From positions 62,001 through 126,000 of the forward strand of contig NZ_JAHLDL010000007.1 of the NCBI RefSeq assembly GCF_018861315.1: DNA of 64,000 nt. The letters are read 5' to 3'. The notes beneath the pieces were generated by a model. It had not been told where the DNA came from, searched no databases, and saw nothing but the letters and a program-made list of their open reading frames with translations. Both the position numbers and the translations under genes were made by a program. This DNA is from Clostridium bowmanii. GTDB lineage: Bacteria > Bacillota > Clostridia > Clostridiales > Clostridiaceae. Shown here piece by piece: positions 45,460 to 56,004 of the stretch (the stretch's first letter is position 1; each line of letters begins with the position of its first letter).

Positions 45460-46017
45460 ATGATGAAAGAAATTATTAGTATTGCTGATGAAAAAATGAA
45501 TAAAACTATTGCTGTTTTAAAACATGAATTTGCAAGCCTAAAAGCAGGAAGAGCAAATCCTACAATGTTAGATAGAATTCGTGTTGATTCTTATGGTAGT
45601 CTTGTTCCAGTAAGTCAAGTAGCAAACGTATCATCACCAGAACCTAGGGTGCTATTAATTCAACCTTGGGATAAAGCTTCTATGAAAGAAATAGAAAAAG
45701 CTATATTGAAATCTGATTTGGGGTTAAATCCATCAAATGATGGTTCAGCGATTAGATTGATGATTCCTGAACTTACTGAAGAAACAAGAAAAACTTTGCT
45801 GAAAACTGTTAAAAAAACAGGAGAAGAGGCTAAAGTAGCTATAAGATCTATAAGGCGAGATGCTAATGATAAAATAAAAGTACTGAAAAAAAATAGTGAA
45901 ATTACTGAAGATGAAGTTAAAAAATCAGAGGATATAATTCAAAAAGAAACAGATAAATTTATTAAAGAAATAGATAAAATGACAGATGCTAAAGAAAAAG
46001 ATATAATGGTAGTTTAG
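45460..46017 (+). CDS. frr: Ribosome recycling factor
   Basis: With EF-G splits post-termination ribosomes. 185 residues. RVDSYGSLVPVSQVANVS, NPSNDGSAIRLMIPELTEE and RRDANDKIK segments are diagnostic. Starts ATG-ATG after GGAGGG; either could serve. Ends before a perfect inverted repeat. Confidence 0.97.
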   Translation: MMKEIISIADEKMNKTIAVLKHEFASLKAGRANPTMLDRIRVDSYGSLVPVSQVANVSSPEPRVLLIQPWDKASMKEIEKAILKSDLGLNPSNDGSAIRLMIPELTEETRKTLLKTVKKTGEEAKVAIRSIRRDANDKIKVLKKNSEITEDEVKKSEDIIQKETDKFIKEIDKMTDAKEKDIMVV

Positions 46018-46020
46018 TAT

Positions 46021-46068
46021 ATAATTTTAAATAGAACCTGCATAACTGCAGGTTCTATTTAAAATTAT
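46021..46068. terminator. Perfect 22-bp inverted repeat after frr
   Basis: Arms 46021-46042 and 46047-46068 are perfectly complementary, with loop TAAC. The GC core AGAACCTGCA is flanked by A/T-rich ends, allowing termination in both directions. Confidence 0.85.
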
Positions 46069-46098
46069 ACTATAACTAATAAAAAGGAGAGAATTTTA

Positions 46099-46866
46099 TT
46101 GAAAAAATTATTCGCTTTTTTTAAGAAGAATAAAGATACAAAGGACAATATAGAATTAGATAAGTCAAAAATACCAGAGCATATTGCAATTATAATGGAT
46201 GGAAATGGAAGATGGGCAAAGGAACGTAATTTGCCTAGAGCTCTTGGACATAGAGCTGGAGTAGAAGCAATAAGGAAAGTTGTAAAAGAGTGTAATAATT
46301 TGGGAGTTAAATATTTAACGTTATATGCATTTTCAACTGAAAATTGGAATAGGCCAATGCAAGAAGTAGAATCTTTAATGAAATTATTAGTAGAGTATTT
46401 GAAAAATGAGTTCGAGGAATTAAATAACAATGACGTTGTTATTAATTCTATTGGAAACATATCAAAATTACCTAGGCTATGTAGAGTAGAATTGGATAAG
46501 GCATATGAAAAAACAAAGAATAATAAGGGCTTGGTTTTAAACTTAGCACTAAATTATGGTGGAAGAAGTGAAATAGTAGACGCAGTAAAGAAAATTTCAT
46601 TGGATCTAAAAAATAAAAAAATATCTGAGGACGAAATAACCGAGGATTTATTTTCAAAATATTTGTATACGGGGGAAATGCCAGACCCTGACCTTATAAT
46701 AAGGCCAAGTGGGGAGTTAAGATTAAGCAATTTTTTACTCTGGCAAAGTGCTTACTCAGAACTTTGGTTCTCAGATATTAATTGGCCAGATTTTCATGAG
46801 GAAGAGCTAAAATCTGCTATAGCGGATTATCAAAAAAGAGACAGAAGATTTGGAAAGGTTAAATAG
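46099..46866 (+). CDS. uppS: Undecaprenyl diphosphate synthase
   Basis: cis-prenyltransferase making C55-PP for wall polymers. 255 residues, TTG start with AAAAAGGAGAG. IAIIMDGNGRWAKERNLPR with catalytic Asp (about residue 34), GHRAGVEAIRK, LTLYAFSTENWNRP and PDLIIRPSGELRLSNFLLWQ (the conserved RxSG.xR) are present. cdsA follows closely, both for membrane precursor supply. Confidence 0.96.
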   Translation: MKKLFAFFKKNKDTKDNIELDKSKIPEHIAIIMDGNGRWAKERNLPRALGHRAGVEAIRKVVKECNNLGVKYLTLYAFSTENWNRPMQEVESLMKLLVEYLKNEFEELNNNDVVINSIGNISKLPRLCRVELDKAYEKTKNNKGLVLNLALNYGGRSEIVDAVKKISLDLKNKKISEDEITEDLFSKYLYTGEMPDPDLIIRPSGELRLSNFLLWQSAYSELWFSDINWPDFHEEELKSAIADYQKRDRRFGKVK

Positions 46867-46876
46867 GGGAAAAATA

Positions 46877-47683
46877 ATGAATAAAAGATATATAGGTGCA
46901 CTTATTCTAGCACCACTAATAATATTTTTATTTTTAGGGGGATATTACTTAAAATATGCGGTAATGGTGCTTTCACTTTTTGGTATGTATGAGTTCTATA
47001 AAGTTTCTAGAAAAAAACACTACAAGCCAATTGGGCTTATAGGATATATTTTATGTATAGTATATTACTTAAATATGGGTAATGATTTTGGAGCGAGTTT
47101 TAATATATATATTTTAATAGCAGCGATTTTTGTATTACTTTGTATACCGGTGCTTCATGTAAATTATAATTTTGTGGATGTTGCTCTAACTATATTTGGT
47201 TTTTTGTATGTGGCAGTGTTTTTTAGTTTTATTGTATTTATTAATAATAAAACCTACGGTGAATATTTAGTATGGATTGTATTTATTTGTTCATGGGTCT
47301 GTGATACAGCAGCATATTATTCTGGAAGGTTTTTAGGTAAAGGGGGCAAACATAAGCTATGTCCTAAAGTAAGCCCTAATAAAACAATAGAGGGATCAAT
47401 AGGAGGGCTACTGGGAAGTGTTATAGGAAGTACAATTTATGGCTATGTTATTTCAAAATATGGAGTGCCTATTCAGTTATATCATTTTGTTATAATTGGG
47501 GTTATATGTGGCATTTTCGGTCAATTTGGAGATCTAATTGCTTCATCTATAAAAAGATACGTAGGAGCTAAAGATTACAGTAGTCTAATACCAGGACATG
47601 GTGGGATTTTAGATAGGTTTGACAGTATTCTATTTGTTTCAGTGGTAGCATTTTATTATATTACATTTGTACTAAGACTATAA
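46877..47683 (+). CDS. cdsA: Phosphatidate cytidylyltransferase
   Basis: Makes CDP-diacylglycerol at the membrane. 268 residues with about seven or eight hydrophobic helices. The CTP-transferase signature is in KVSPNKTIEGSIGG (about residues 164-177) and SSIKRYVGAKDYSSLIPGHG plus GILDRFDS. An ATG at 46850 lies within uppS; the ATG at 46877 follows AGGGGA and is used. Confidence 0.95.
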   Translation: MNKRYIGALILAPLIIFLFLGGYYLKYAVMVLSLFGMYEFYKVSRKKHYKPIGLIGYILCIVYYLNMGNDFGASFNIYILIAAIFVLLCIPVLHVNYNFVDVALTIFGFLYVAVFFSFIVFINNKTYGEYLVWIVFICSWVCDTAAYYSGRFLGKGGKHKLCPKVSPNKTIEGSIGGLLGSVIGSTIYGYVISKYGVPIQLYHFVIIGVICGIFGQFGDLIASSIKRYVGAKDYSSLIPGHGGILDRFDSILFVSVVAFYYITFVLRL

Positions 47684-47702
47684 TTCTTATAACAATTAAT
47701 AG

Positions 47703-47788
47703 AATCATATATTGAGCAGAATGCAAAACAATTCCTAGCTATTATTAACTCATTAGCTGAATTGGCATTCAAGGCGATATATGATTTT
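47703..47788. repeat. Complex hairpin downstream of cdsA
   Basis: AATCATATATTG pairs with CGATATATGATT (12 pairs), then GAATGC with GCATTC, CAATTC with GAATTG and AGCTA with TAGCT, about 29 pairs with small bulges. It may be a large terminator, as TTTTATT follows, or a structured RNA. Confidence 0.65.
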
Positions 47789-47809
47789 ATTATTAATCAA
47801 GACACTTTC

Positions 47810-47865
47810 AAATAATCCGTTTTTATCTATGTTATATTTTATGCTAATATTTAAGCGGATTATTT
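47810..47865 (+). repeat. Hairpin with 10-bp perfect core
   Basis: AAATAATCCG (47810-47819) pairs with CGGATTATTT (47856-47865), extended inward by T-G and T-A pairs, with a 30-base loop. Terminator-like but without a clear T run. Confidence 0.45.
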
Positions 47866-47942
47866 AATATAATATTTTATATCATTCTGATGGTATGTAT
47901 TGGAAAATAAAATTAGGCTATTATATAACCATAAATACTAGG

Positions 47943-48012
47943 TAAATAACAAAAAACATTACAATTCATATGTGGAATTACATTCCATATATTAGAAGAT
48001 TTTGTTATCTGC
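47943..48012. repeat. Two-part hairpin upstream of dxr
   Basis: An inner stem ATATGTGGAAT / ATTCCATATAT (11 pairs, one G-U, loop TAC) lies within an outer stem ATAACAAAA / TTTTGTTAT. No known riboswitch is recognised. Confidence 0.5.
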
Positions 48013-48155
48013 TTTATTTTAGTAGCTAAATATGATATATTAAATGCTGTAGAATAATTAATAACTAAAGAAAATATGGGATTTTCTTAAAAATTATAAT
48101 AAAGTAAAATATTATGTAATATAAATAATAGATATACATGAATGGAGAGGTCTGC

Positions 48156-49316
48156 ATGAAGAATGTTACTATATTAGGAGTTACGGGATCCATAGGAACT
48201 CAAACTTTAGAAGTTATACGATCGGATATTAATAATTTTGTTATTGTGGGAATTTCTGCTAACACAAATTGGGAAAAAATTGTACCAATCATAATTGAAT
48301 TTAAACCGAAATATGTTGCCATGATGGATGGGGAAGCATCATTAAAACTCAAAAATCATTGCAGGGGAAAAAAATATTCAACGGAAATTTTGCAAGGACT
48401 AGAAGGATTGAACTATATAAGTACATTGCCTGAAGTCGATGTTGTAGTTACCGCAGTTGTAGGTATGATAGGGCTAGTTCCTACTATAAAAGCTATACAT
48501 TCTGGAAAAGACATTGCTTTAGCTAATAAAGAAACACTGGTGGCAGCAGGGGAACTCGTAATGGAAGCTGCTAAAAGAAACCATGTAAATATACTACCAG
48601 TTGATTCAGAGCATGGTGCAATTTTTCAATGTTTACAGGGGAATAAGTTAAAAGATGTTAATAAAATATTATTAACGGCCTCAGGTGGTCCATTTAGAGG
48701 TAAAAGCAGACAAGAATTGAGGTCGATAAAACCGGAACAGGCCATTAAGCATCCTAAATGGAATATGGGTAAAAAAATATCTATTGATTCTTCAACACTT
48801 ATGAATAAAGGGCTAGAGGTTATAGAGGCACATTGGTTATTTGGTGTAGATTACACTAATATTCAAGTGCTAGTTCATCCTCAAAGTATAATACATTCTA
48901 TGGTAGAGTACATAGATGGAAGTGTAATAGCACAACTTAGTTCCACCGACATGAGACTTCCTATTCAGTATGCTATAAATTACCCCAAAAGAAATAATGC
49001 TGTAATAGATAAATTAGATTTTTATAATATGGGTAATTTGACTTTTGAAAAGCCAGATATGGATACCTTTAAATGCCTTAAATTGGCTTATAGTGCAGGT
49101 AAGATGGGCGGCAATATGCCTGCTATCATGAATGCTGCAAATGAAATAGCTGTTGAATTATTTTTAGATTTTAAAATAAAGTATCTCCAAATTGAATATA
49201 TTATAGAAAAGTGCATGAATAAATTTGTACATAATATTAATCCTAATTTAGAAGAAATCTTAGAAGTTGATTTAAAAGTAAGACAATATGTAAGAGATAA
49301 TTATGATAAAGAATAG
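48156..49316 (+). CDS. dxr: 1-deoxy-D-xylulose-5-phosphate reductoisomerase
   Basis: Second step of the MEP isoprenoid pathway, NADPH-dependent. 386 residues. NADPH site GVTGSIGTQTLEV (about 7-19), NKETLVAAGE, substrate site LPVDSEHGAIFQ (about 147-158), and KISIDSSTLMNKGLEVIEAH. An ATG at 48138 is in frame but upstream of the GGAGAGG site; ATG 48156 is used. Together with ispG downstream it supplies precursors for UppS. Confidence 0.96.
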   Translation: MKNVTILGVTGSIGTQTLEVIRSDINNFVIVGISANTNWEKIVPIIIEFKPKYVAMMDGEASLKLKNHCRGKKYSTEILQGLEGLNYISTLPEVDVVVTAVVGMIGLVPTIKAIHSGKDIALANKETLVAAGELVMEAAKRNHVNILPVDSEHGAIFQCLQGNKLKDVNKILLTASGGPFRGKSRQELRSIKPEQAIKHPKWNMGKKISIDSSTLMNKGLEVIEAHWLFGVDYTNIQVLVHPQSIIHSMVEYIDGSVIAQLSSTDMRLPIQYAINYPKRNNAVIDKLDFYNMGNLTFEKPDMDTFKCLKLAYSAGKMGGNMPAIMNAANEIAVELFLDFKIKYLQIEYIIEKCMNKFVHNINPNLEEILEVDLKVRQYVRDNYDKE

Positions 49317-49330
49317 GAAGGGGAATTATT

Positions 49331-50362
49331 ATGAGTAATATTATAGCAAATATACCATACTTTATTATGGCTATATTAGCATTTAGCCTTTTAATTATAA
49401 TACATGAATTAGGTCATTTTACTTTAGCTAAACTAAATGGAGTAAAAGTACATGAGTTTTCACTAGGAATGGGTCCAAAAATTTTTGGAATAAAAGGGAA
49501 AGAAACAGAGTATTTGATTAAAGCATTTCCTATTGGCGGATATGTTAAAATGGAAGGAGAAGATGAAGGAAGTAATGACCCCAGAGCTTTTAACAATAAA
49601 ACTCCTCTTCAAAAACTGAGCATAGTTTCTGCAGGTGCAATTATGAATTTCGTTTTAGCGCTGGTTTTATTTGCTATTGTAGGAGCCTCGGAGGGATATA
49701 TAGTACCCATAATAGGGGAAGTAGTCCCTGATGGTGCAGCTATGAAGGCTGGAATGCAAGTTGGAGACAAGATTACTAAGGTTAATAGTGTTAGTATAGA
49801 CAAATGGGATCAATTTATAAATGAAATTTATAGTTCTAAAGGCGAAAATGTAAATATTGAAATAGTGAGAAATTCAAAAGTCAAAACATTTTCCTTGAAG
49901 CCCATTAAAAATGTGAAAGAAAATAGATTTATGATAGGAATCGGTGGTACACAAAAAAAAATGAACTTTGGCGAAGTTGTAAGTTATGGATTTAATCAAA
50001 CCTTTGATACAACGAAACAAATCTTTGCATTTTTGGGAAACCTAGTTCATGGGCAAGTTTCAGCAAATGATGTAGGAGGACCCATAAGCATAATAAGAGT
50101 TTCAACAAGGGTTGCACAAGCTGGATTAACAAATTTAATGATGTTAACTGCAATGTTAAGTGTGCAACTAGGAATATTAAACGTAATACCTTTCCCAGCA
50201 CTAGATGGAGGATGGATTTTTATATTGTTATTTGAAATAATATCAGGTAAGAAATTAGATGATAAGAAAGTTGGATTTGTAAATTATATTGGATTTATGC
50301 TTTTAATGGCACTTATGGTGTTCGTAGTCTTAAAGGATATAGTTAGTCCAATGAAATTCTAG
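49331..50362 (+). CDS. rseP: Site-2 intramembrane metalloprotease RseP
   Basis: Membrane zinc protease cutting within membrane helices (anti-sigma factors, signal peptides). 343 residues. First helix carries IIHELGHFTLAK (HExxH, about residues 24-35), a central PDZ domain (GAAMKAGMQVGDKI) and the C-terminal NVIPFPALDGGW motif with the LDG metal ligand. AAGGGG precedes the ATG. Between dxr and ispG, the conserved order. Confidence 0.95.
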   Translation: MSNIIANIPYFIMAILAFSLLIIIHELGHFTLAKLNGVKVHEFSLGMGPKIFGIKGKETEYLIKAFPIGGYVKMEGEDEGSNDPRAFNNKTPLQKLSIVSAGAIMNFVLALVLFAIVGASEGYIVPIIGEVVPDGAAMKAGMQVGDKITKVNSVSIDKWDQFINEIYSSKGENVNIEIVRNSKVKTFSLKPIKNVKENRFMIGIGGTQKKMNFGEVVSYGFNQTFDTTKQIFAFLGNLVHGQVSANDVGGPISIIRVSTRVAQAGLTNLMMLTAMLSVQLGILNVIPFPALDGGWIFILLFEIISGKKLDDKKVGFVNYIGFMLLMALMVFVVLKDIVSPMKF

Positions 50363-50374
50363 GAGATGTACGTT

Positions 50375-51433
50375 ATGAAGGATATTAGAGAAAGAAAAAC
50401 AAAGAAGATTAAAGTAGGAAAAATATATATAGGTGGAGATTCAAAAATAGCAGTTCAGTCAATGACAAATACTGATACAAGAGATGTAGAAGCCACGATA
50501 AATCAGATTCTTCAGTTAGAAGAGGTAGGCTGTGACATCGTACGATGCGCAGTTCCAGATATGGAAGCTGCTGAGGCTATTAAAGAAATTGTGAAAAGAA
50601 TTCACATACCCTTAGTTGCAGATATTCATTTTGACTATAAGCTGGCTCTGAAATCTATTGAGAATGGAATATCTAAACTCCGAATTAACCCAGGAAATAT
50701 TGGGAGCAAAGATAGAATAAAATTAGTGGCGAAAGCTGCCAGTGATAAAGGTATTCCTATTAGAATTGGTGTAAATTCTGGATCGCTTGAAAGTGATATT
50801 CTTGAAAAATACGGTCATGTATGCGCACGAGCACTAGTGGAAAGCGCTTTAAGACATGTTGCAATACTAGAAAGTCTTAACTTTTATGATATAGTTATTT
50901 CTATAAAATCTTCTGATGTAGTCATGATGATTGAAAGTTATAAACTAATCTCAGATAAGGTAGATTATCCACTCCACCTAGGTGTTACGGAGGCTGGAAC
51001 TACATGGAGAGGGACAATAAAATCTAGTGTAGGTATTGGAGCTCTTTTAGCTTGCGGAATTGGTGATACTATAAGAGTATCATTAACGGGTGATGTTGTA
51101 GATGAGGTTAAGGTCGGCAAGGAGATTCTAAAATCACTCGGGTATATTGATGATGGAATTAAATTTGTATCCTGTCCTACCTGTGGAAGAACTCAAATAA
51201 ATCTTATCAAAATTGCAAATGAAGTAGAAGAAAGATTGGCGAGTTGCAACAAGAACATAAAGATTGCAATAATGGGATGCGTAGTTAATGGGCCAGGTGA
51301 AGCACGAGAAGCCGATATTGGAATAGCTGGTGGAAATGGTGTAGGCCTTATATTTAAAAAAGGCGAAATAATTAAAACTGTTAAAGAAGAAGATTTAGTG
51401 GAAGAACTTATTCGTGAGATAGATAAATTATAA
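50375..51433 (+). CDS. ispG: 4-hydroxy-3-methylbut-2-en-1-yl diphosphate synthase
   Basis: Iron-sulfur enzyme of the MEP pathway. 352 residues. VQSMTNTDTRDVEATINQI at the N-terminus, VADIHFDYKLAL and KLRINPGNIG, and Fe-S cysteines in SCPTCGRTQINL and GCVVNGPGEAREADIG. The ATG at 50366 lies in the AGGAGA ribosome site, so the ATG at 50375 is used. Confidence 0.96.
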   Translation: MKDIRERKTKKIKVGKIYIGGDSKIAVQSMTNTDTRDVEATINQILQLEEVGCDIVRCAVPDMEAAEAIKEIVKRIHIPLVADIHFDYKLALKSIENGISKLRINPGNIGSKDRIKLVAKAASDKGIPIRIGVNSGSLESDILEKYGHVCARALVESALRHVAILESLNFYDIVISIKSSDVVMMIESYKLISDKVDYPLHLGVTEAGTTWRGTIKSSVGIGALLACGIGDTIRVSLTGDVVDEVKVGKEILKSLGYIDDGIKFVSCPTCGRTQINLIKIANEVEERLASCNKNIKIAIMGCVVNGPGEAREADIGIAGGNGVGLIFKKGEIIKTVKEEDLVEELIREIDKL

Positions 51434-51457
51434 AGTGGAACATCAGGGGGAATACTA

Positions 51458-54400
51458 ATGGATGCAAGTTTAGCTGGAATGTTGAAAAATGATTTTGATT
51501 CAAATGAGGAAACATTAGTAGATGACATTAAGGTACTCCGAGTTCAATACCTTAAAAAAAGCAACAAATTAAGGGTGATAGTAAAATCTTTTGAAAATGC
51601 AGACGACAATAAAAAACTACTAATTAAAAATATTATTTCAAAAAGATTGTCTAATTTTGAAGATATTCAGTTGATTTGTTACCAAGATGTATCAAATGCT
51701 ACCATAGAAGATGTAAACGGCAAGTTTTGGCTGGATGTTGTGAACGTAATAGCTATCTCAGAGCCATCAAGTAAGGATAGCTTACTAAAATCTTCTAGGA
51801 CAATAGAGAATGGTGTACTTAAAATACAGTGTGGTAATGATTTTATGTGTAAGATTCTAAGAGATAAGAACATAGAACTTCTTTTGAAAAATACTATAAA
51901 TGATATGTTTGGAGTGAATTCATTAGTTAAATTGGAACATAACAGTGAACTGACCAAAGAAGATTCTTTTGTGAAAAAAGAGAAAGAAAATCAAACTATA
52001 ATAAATGAGATTATAAAAAACATAAATACAGAAAACAAAGACAGACCTAAGAGTAGTAACAATAGTCAGAATAAAGATTTCAGTGGTGGTAGCAAATCAA
52101 ACAAGTATAGTAGACCGGGCTATAGAAAAGATGAGGCTCCCGATGAAAACACCATAATGGGAAGAAATATAAACGGTGAAAGTATAGAAATAAAGGATAT
52201 AAATGAAACTTCGGGAATAGTTTGTGTTTCTGGAGATATTTTTAAAGTGAATATAATTGAAACAAAAACTGGCAGAATAATTATCACGTTTTTTATTACG
52301 GATTACACAAGTTCGATTACAGTAAAATGTTTTCCAAAGCCTAAAGATGTAGAAAAGATAATGGAAGAAATTAAAGTAGGACTTTTCTGTAAGCTTCGTG
52401 GCGAAGCAAGTTATGATACCTATGCAAGAGAAGTAGTTGTAATGGTTAGAGATATAGTAAAACTGAAGAAAATAGAAAGAATGGATACTGCAAGGGAAAA
52501 AAGAGTAGAACTGCATATGCACACCCAAATGAGTGCTATGGATGGTATGACTCCTACGTCTAAGCTTGTTGCAAGAGCGGCTAAATGGGGTCATCGAGCA
52601 GTAGCAATAACTGATCATGGTGTTGTTCAGGCTTTCCCGGAAGCTATGGACGCAGCTAAAAAAAATAAGATTAAGGTTATATATGGTGTAGAGGGCTACT
52701 TAGTAGATGATGGTCAACCAATTGTCATTAACAATAAAAATGAAAATTTAGATGATTGTTTTGTAGTTTTTGATATAGAAACCACAGGGCTTTCCAGTGA
52801 AAATGATAGAATTACTGAAATAGGGGCAGTTAAAATTGTAAATGGGAAAATCGTAGATAGATTTAATGAATTTGTAAATCCTGAAATAGACATACCTTAT
52901 AAGATTACAGAGCTTACTGGAATCACAAATGACATGGTTTGTGGTGCAGACTTAATTAAAGAAGTACTTCCCGAGTTTTTAGAGTTTGCAAAGGATAGTG
53001 TGGTGGTAGCTCATAATGCTGCTTTTGATACTGGGTTTATTAAGAAAAATGCACAGAGGTTAGGACTTCTATTTGAAAGTACTATTATGGATACAATTCC
53101 ACTGGCAAAGTTTTTACTAAAAGATCTTAAGACATTTAAGCTAAATGTAATAGCTAAGCATCTAGGCATTTCACTAGAAAACCACCATAGAGCTGTAGAT
53201 GATGCTAAAGCTACTGCAGAAATACTACTGCATTGTTTTGGACTGCTTAAAGAAAAAGATATTTTAGACTTGGCTACTTTAAACAGTGAATTTTTAGGCG
53301 ATTTCGATATAAAAAAAGCAAACACCTATCATGTTATTATTTTAGCAAAAGACCAAACAGGTCTAAAAAATCTTTATAAACTTATATCATTTTCAAATTT
53401 AGATTATTTTCATAGAAGACCTAGACTTCCTAAAACACTAATTGAAAGTTATAGAGAAGGACTTATAATTGGTTCTGCCTGTGAAGCTGGACAAGTATAT
53501 AGAGAAGTGCTTTCAGGAAAATCCGATGAAGATATTAGAGCTATTGTGGGATTTTATGATTATCTAGAAATACAGCCTCTACTAAATAACAATTTTATGA
53601 TTAAAAATGGCATGGTAAAAGATGAAAATGAATTAATGGAAATTAATAGAAAAATATGTGAACTCGGAGAAAAAAATAATTTGCCAGTAGTCGCTACAGG
53701 GGATGTACATTTTTTAGAACCCTCCGATGAAGTGTATAGGAAAATTTTAATGGCTGGTAAAGGATTCTCAGATGCAGATGACCAACCACCACTATATTTT
53801 AAAACTACTAATGAGATGTTAAGGGAGTTTGCATATTTAGGTGAAAAGAAGTGTAGAGAAGTGGTAATTTATAATCCCAATAAAATTGCTGACCTGATAG
53901 AATTTGTAAAACCAATACCAGATGGAACTTTTACACCGAAAATACCAGGTGCAGAAGAGGATATTCGCAAGATGACATCAGATAAAGTTCATTCAATATA
54001 TGGAGATATTCTTCCAGAGATAGTTGAAAAAAGATTGGACAAGGAACTAAACTCTATTATAGGTAATGGGTATGCTGTACTTTATTTAATAGCTGAAAAA
54101 TTAGTAGCAAAGTCACTTGCGGATGGTTATTTAGTAGGCTCAAGAGGTTCGGTTGGATCTTCCTTTGCAGCTAATATGTCTAATATAACAGAAGTAAATG
54201 GGTTGCCGCCTCATTATGTATGTCCGAGTTGCAAAAAAAGTGAATTTGTTTTAGATGGATCTATTGGTTCAGGTGCTGATTTACCAGATAAAGTATGTCC
54301 TGATTGTGGTACACAATATAAAAAAGATGGTCATGATATTCCATTTGAAACATTCTTAGGATTTGAAGGAGATAAAGAACCAGATATAGATTTAAATTTT

Positions 54401-55801
54401 TCAGGGGATAATCAAGCAGACATACATAGATATACAGAGGTGCTGTTCGGAAAAGGTCATACCTTCAAGGCGGGAACTATTGGAACCATAGCGGATAAGA
54501 CTGCTTATGGTTATGTGAAAAAATATTTAGGTGAAAAAGATATTATTGTGCCTCAAGCTGAAATAGAACGACTAGTCATGGGGTGTACTGGAGTTAAGAG
54601 AACGTCAGGACAACATCCAGGTGGGATAATGGTTGTTCCAAGTGACAATGAGATATATAATTTTTGCCCAGTGCAACACCCAGCGGATGATCCAAATTCA
54701 GATATTATTACAACACATTTTGATTATCATTCCATAAGTGGAAGGTTACTTAAACTTGATATACTTGGTCATGATGATCCTACAATGCTTAAAATGCTTC
54801 AAGATTTAACTGACCTTGACCCTTTAACTATTCCACTGGCGGATCCTAAGGTCTTAAGTTTGTTTACGTCACCTGCGGCACTGGGGCTTACAGCTAAACA
54901 ATTGGGTTGTGAAGTGGGAAGTTATGGTGTCCCGGAATTTGGTACTAAATTTGTTAAACAAATGCTTTTAGATACACAGCCAAAATCTTTTTCAGACCTT
55001 GTTAGAATTTCAGGATTATCTCATGGTACGGATGTGTGGATTAATAATGCACAATATTATATTAAAGAAGGATTTACAACACTTAAAGATTGTATTTCTA
55101 CAAGAGATGATATAATGGTGTACCTAATGCAAAAAAATCTTCCACCTAAGACTGCTTTTACTATCATGGAGAAGGTAAGAAAGGGTAAGGGGCTTACTGA
55201 AGATGATGAGAAGATAATGCGAGAAAATGATGTGCCTGATTGGTATATAGGTTCATGTAAAAAGATAAAGTATATGTTTCCTAAAGGACATGCAGTAGCA
55301 TATGTAATGATGGCTGTGAGAATAGCATATTATAAGGTTTATTACCCAAAGGAATATTATGCTACTTTTTTTACTATAAGAGCGGATGACTTTGATGCAG
55401 ATTTGATTTCAAAAGGTGAGAATGCTATAAGAGTCAAAATGGATGAGTTAGAATCTATGGGCAAGGATATAGGTATGAAAGAAAAAGGACTTCTTACGGC
55501 TCTTGAGTTATCCTATGAAATGTTTAAAAGAGGGATAAAATTATTAAATGTAGATCTTTATAAGTCTGAGGCAATTAAATTTACAATTGAAGAGGATTCA
55601 TTAAGACCTCCATTAAGTGGGCTGGAAGGGGTAGGTGAAAACGCCGCTAAAAGCATAGTTTTGGAAAGAGTTAACGGTGAGTTTATATCAAAAGAAGAAC
55701 TTCGAATTCGTTGTAAAATTTCTAAAACGGTTATTGAATCATTAGATAATCATGGGTGCTTAAAAGATCTTCCAGATACAAATCAGCTGTCGTTTTTCTA
55801 G
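51458..55801 (+). CDS. polC: DNA polymerase III subunit alpha, PolC type
   Basis: The replicative polymerase of Firmicutes, with built-in proofreading. 1447 residues. An N-terminal OB-containing region, PHP domain ([13 protein letters not shown], about 350-362) interrupted by the DnaQ-like exonuclease ([21 protein letters not shown], quoted as [19 protein letters not shown], about 437), then the polymerase core with PolC zinc cysteines (CPSCKKSEF and CPDCGTQY, about 920-955) and [11 protein letters not shown]-terminal [10 protein letters not shown] is a sliding-clamp-binding type end (QLSFF). Confidence 0.97.
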   Translation: MDASLAGMLKNDFDSNEETLVDDIKVLRVQYLKKSNKLRVIVKSFENADDNKKLLIKNIISKRLSNFEDIQLICYQDVSNATIEDVNGKFWLDVVNVIAISEPSSKDSLLKSSRTIENGVLKIQCGNDFMCKILRDKNIELLLKNTINDMFGVNSLVKLEHNSELTKEDSFVKKEKENQTIINEIIKNINTENKDRPKSSNNSQNKDFSGGSKSNKYSRPGYRKDEAPDENTIMGRNINGESIEIKDINETSGIVCVSGDIFKVNIIETKTGRIIITFFITDYTSSITVKCFPKPKDVEKIMEEIKVGLFCKLRGEASYDTYAREVVVMVRDIVKLKKIERMDTAREKRVELHMHTQMSAMDGMTPTSKLVARAAKWGHRAVAITDHGVVQAFPEAMDAAKKNKIKVIYGVEGYLVDDGQPIVINNKNENLDDCFVVFDIETTGLSSENDRITEIGAVKIVNGKIVDRFNEFVNPEIDIPYKITELTGITNDMVCGADLIKEVLPEFLEFAKDSVVVAHNAAFDTGFIKKNAQRLGLLFESTIMDTIPLAKFLLKDLKTFKLNVIAKHLGISLENHHRAVDDAKATAEILLHCFGLLKEKDILDLATLNSEFLGDFDIKKANTYHVIILAKDQTGLKNLYKLISFSNLDYFHRRPRLPKTLIESYREGLIIGSACEAGQVYREVLSGKSDEDIRAIVGFYDYLEIQPLLNNNFMIKNGMVKDENELMEINRKICELGEKNNLPVVATGDVHFLEPSDEVYRKILMAGKGFSDADDQPPLYFKTTNEMLREFAYLGEKKCREVVIYNPNKIADLIEFVKPIPDGTFTPKIPGAEEDIRKMTSDKVHSIYGDILPEIVEKRLDKELNSIIGNGYAVLYLIAEKLVAKSLADGYLVGSRGSVGSSFAANMSNITEVNGLPPHYVCPSCKKSEFVLDGSIGSGADLPDKVCPDCGTQYKKDGHDIPFETFLGFEGDKEPDIDLNFSGDNQADIHRYTEVLFGKGHTFKAGTIGTIADKTAYGYVKKYLGEKDIIVPQAEIERLVMGCTGVKRTSGQHPGGIMVVPSDNEIYNFCPVQHPADDPNSDIITTHFDYHSISGRLLKLDILGHDDPTMLKMLQDLTDLDPLTIPLADPKVLSLFTSPAALGLTAKQLGCEVGSYGVPEFGTKFVKQMLLDTQPKSFSDLVRISGLSHGTDVWINNAQYYIKEGFTTLKDCISTRDDIMVYLMQKNLPPKTAFTIMEKVRKGKGLTEDDEKIMRENDVPDWYIGSCKKIKYMFPKGHAVAYVMMAVRIAYYKVYYPKEYYATFFTIRADDFDADLISKGENAIRVKMDELESMGKDIGMKEKGLLTALELSYEMFKRGIKLLNVDLYKSEAIKFTIEEDSLRPPLSGLEGVGENAAKSIVLERVNGEFISKEELRIRCKISKTVIESLDNHGCLKDLPDTNQLSFF

Positions 55802-55882
55802 GGAAATGTAATTAACCCTTGAAATAGCAAATTTTATATGATAGAATAATATATATTGGTTATCGCTGATAATTTTATTGTA

Positions 55883-55940
55883 AGAGAGTAGGCCCGCCTA
55901 CTCTCTATTTATTGAAACGCAACTAATGGTTGCGTTTTAA
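55883..55940 (+). terminator. Tandem terminators after polC
   Basis: First: AGAGAGTAGG / CCTACTCTCT (55883-55892, 55897-55906), loop CCCG. Second: AAACGCAAC / GTTGCGTTT (55915-55923, 55929-55937), loop TAATG. Both are followed by T-rich bases. Confidence 0.85.
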
Positions 55941-56004
55941 TTATAATAGTATGATTAATTATATTAATAATTGTAGAAAATATTAGTAAAAGGAGGGTGT
56001 TAAA

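Larger units (their letters stand above)
47684..48155. other. Structured AT-rich intergenic region between cdsA and dxr
   Basis: About 470 bases with no convincing gene. It contains three long inverted-repeat structures (47703-47788, 47810-47865 and 47943-48012) and a short AAGAAAAT/ATTTTCTT hairpin (48068-48088). No clear promoter could be assigned. Confidence 0.7.

Noticed and set aside
47684-48155. Insertion sequence or MITE remnant in the cdsA-dxr gap
   Set aside because: Inverted repeats are present but there are no terminal repeats with a target-site duplication and no transposase fragment; recorded as hairpins instead.
52097-52618. 173-codon minus-strand open frame within polC, rich in Tyr/Phe/His
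   Set aside because: Lies opposite the conserved PHP/OB region of polC; no recognisable motifs and no ribosome site.
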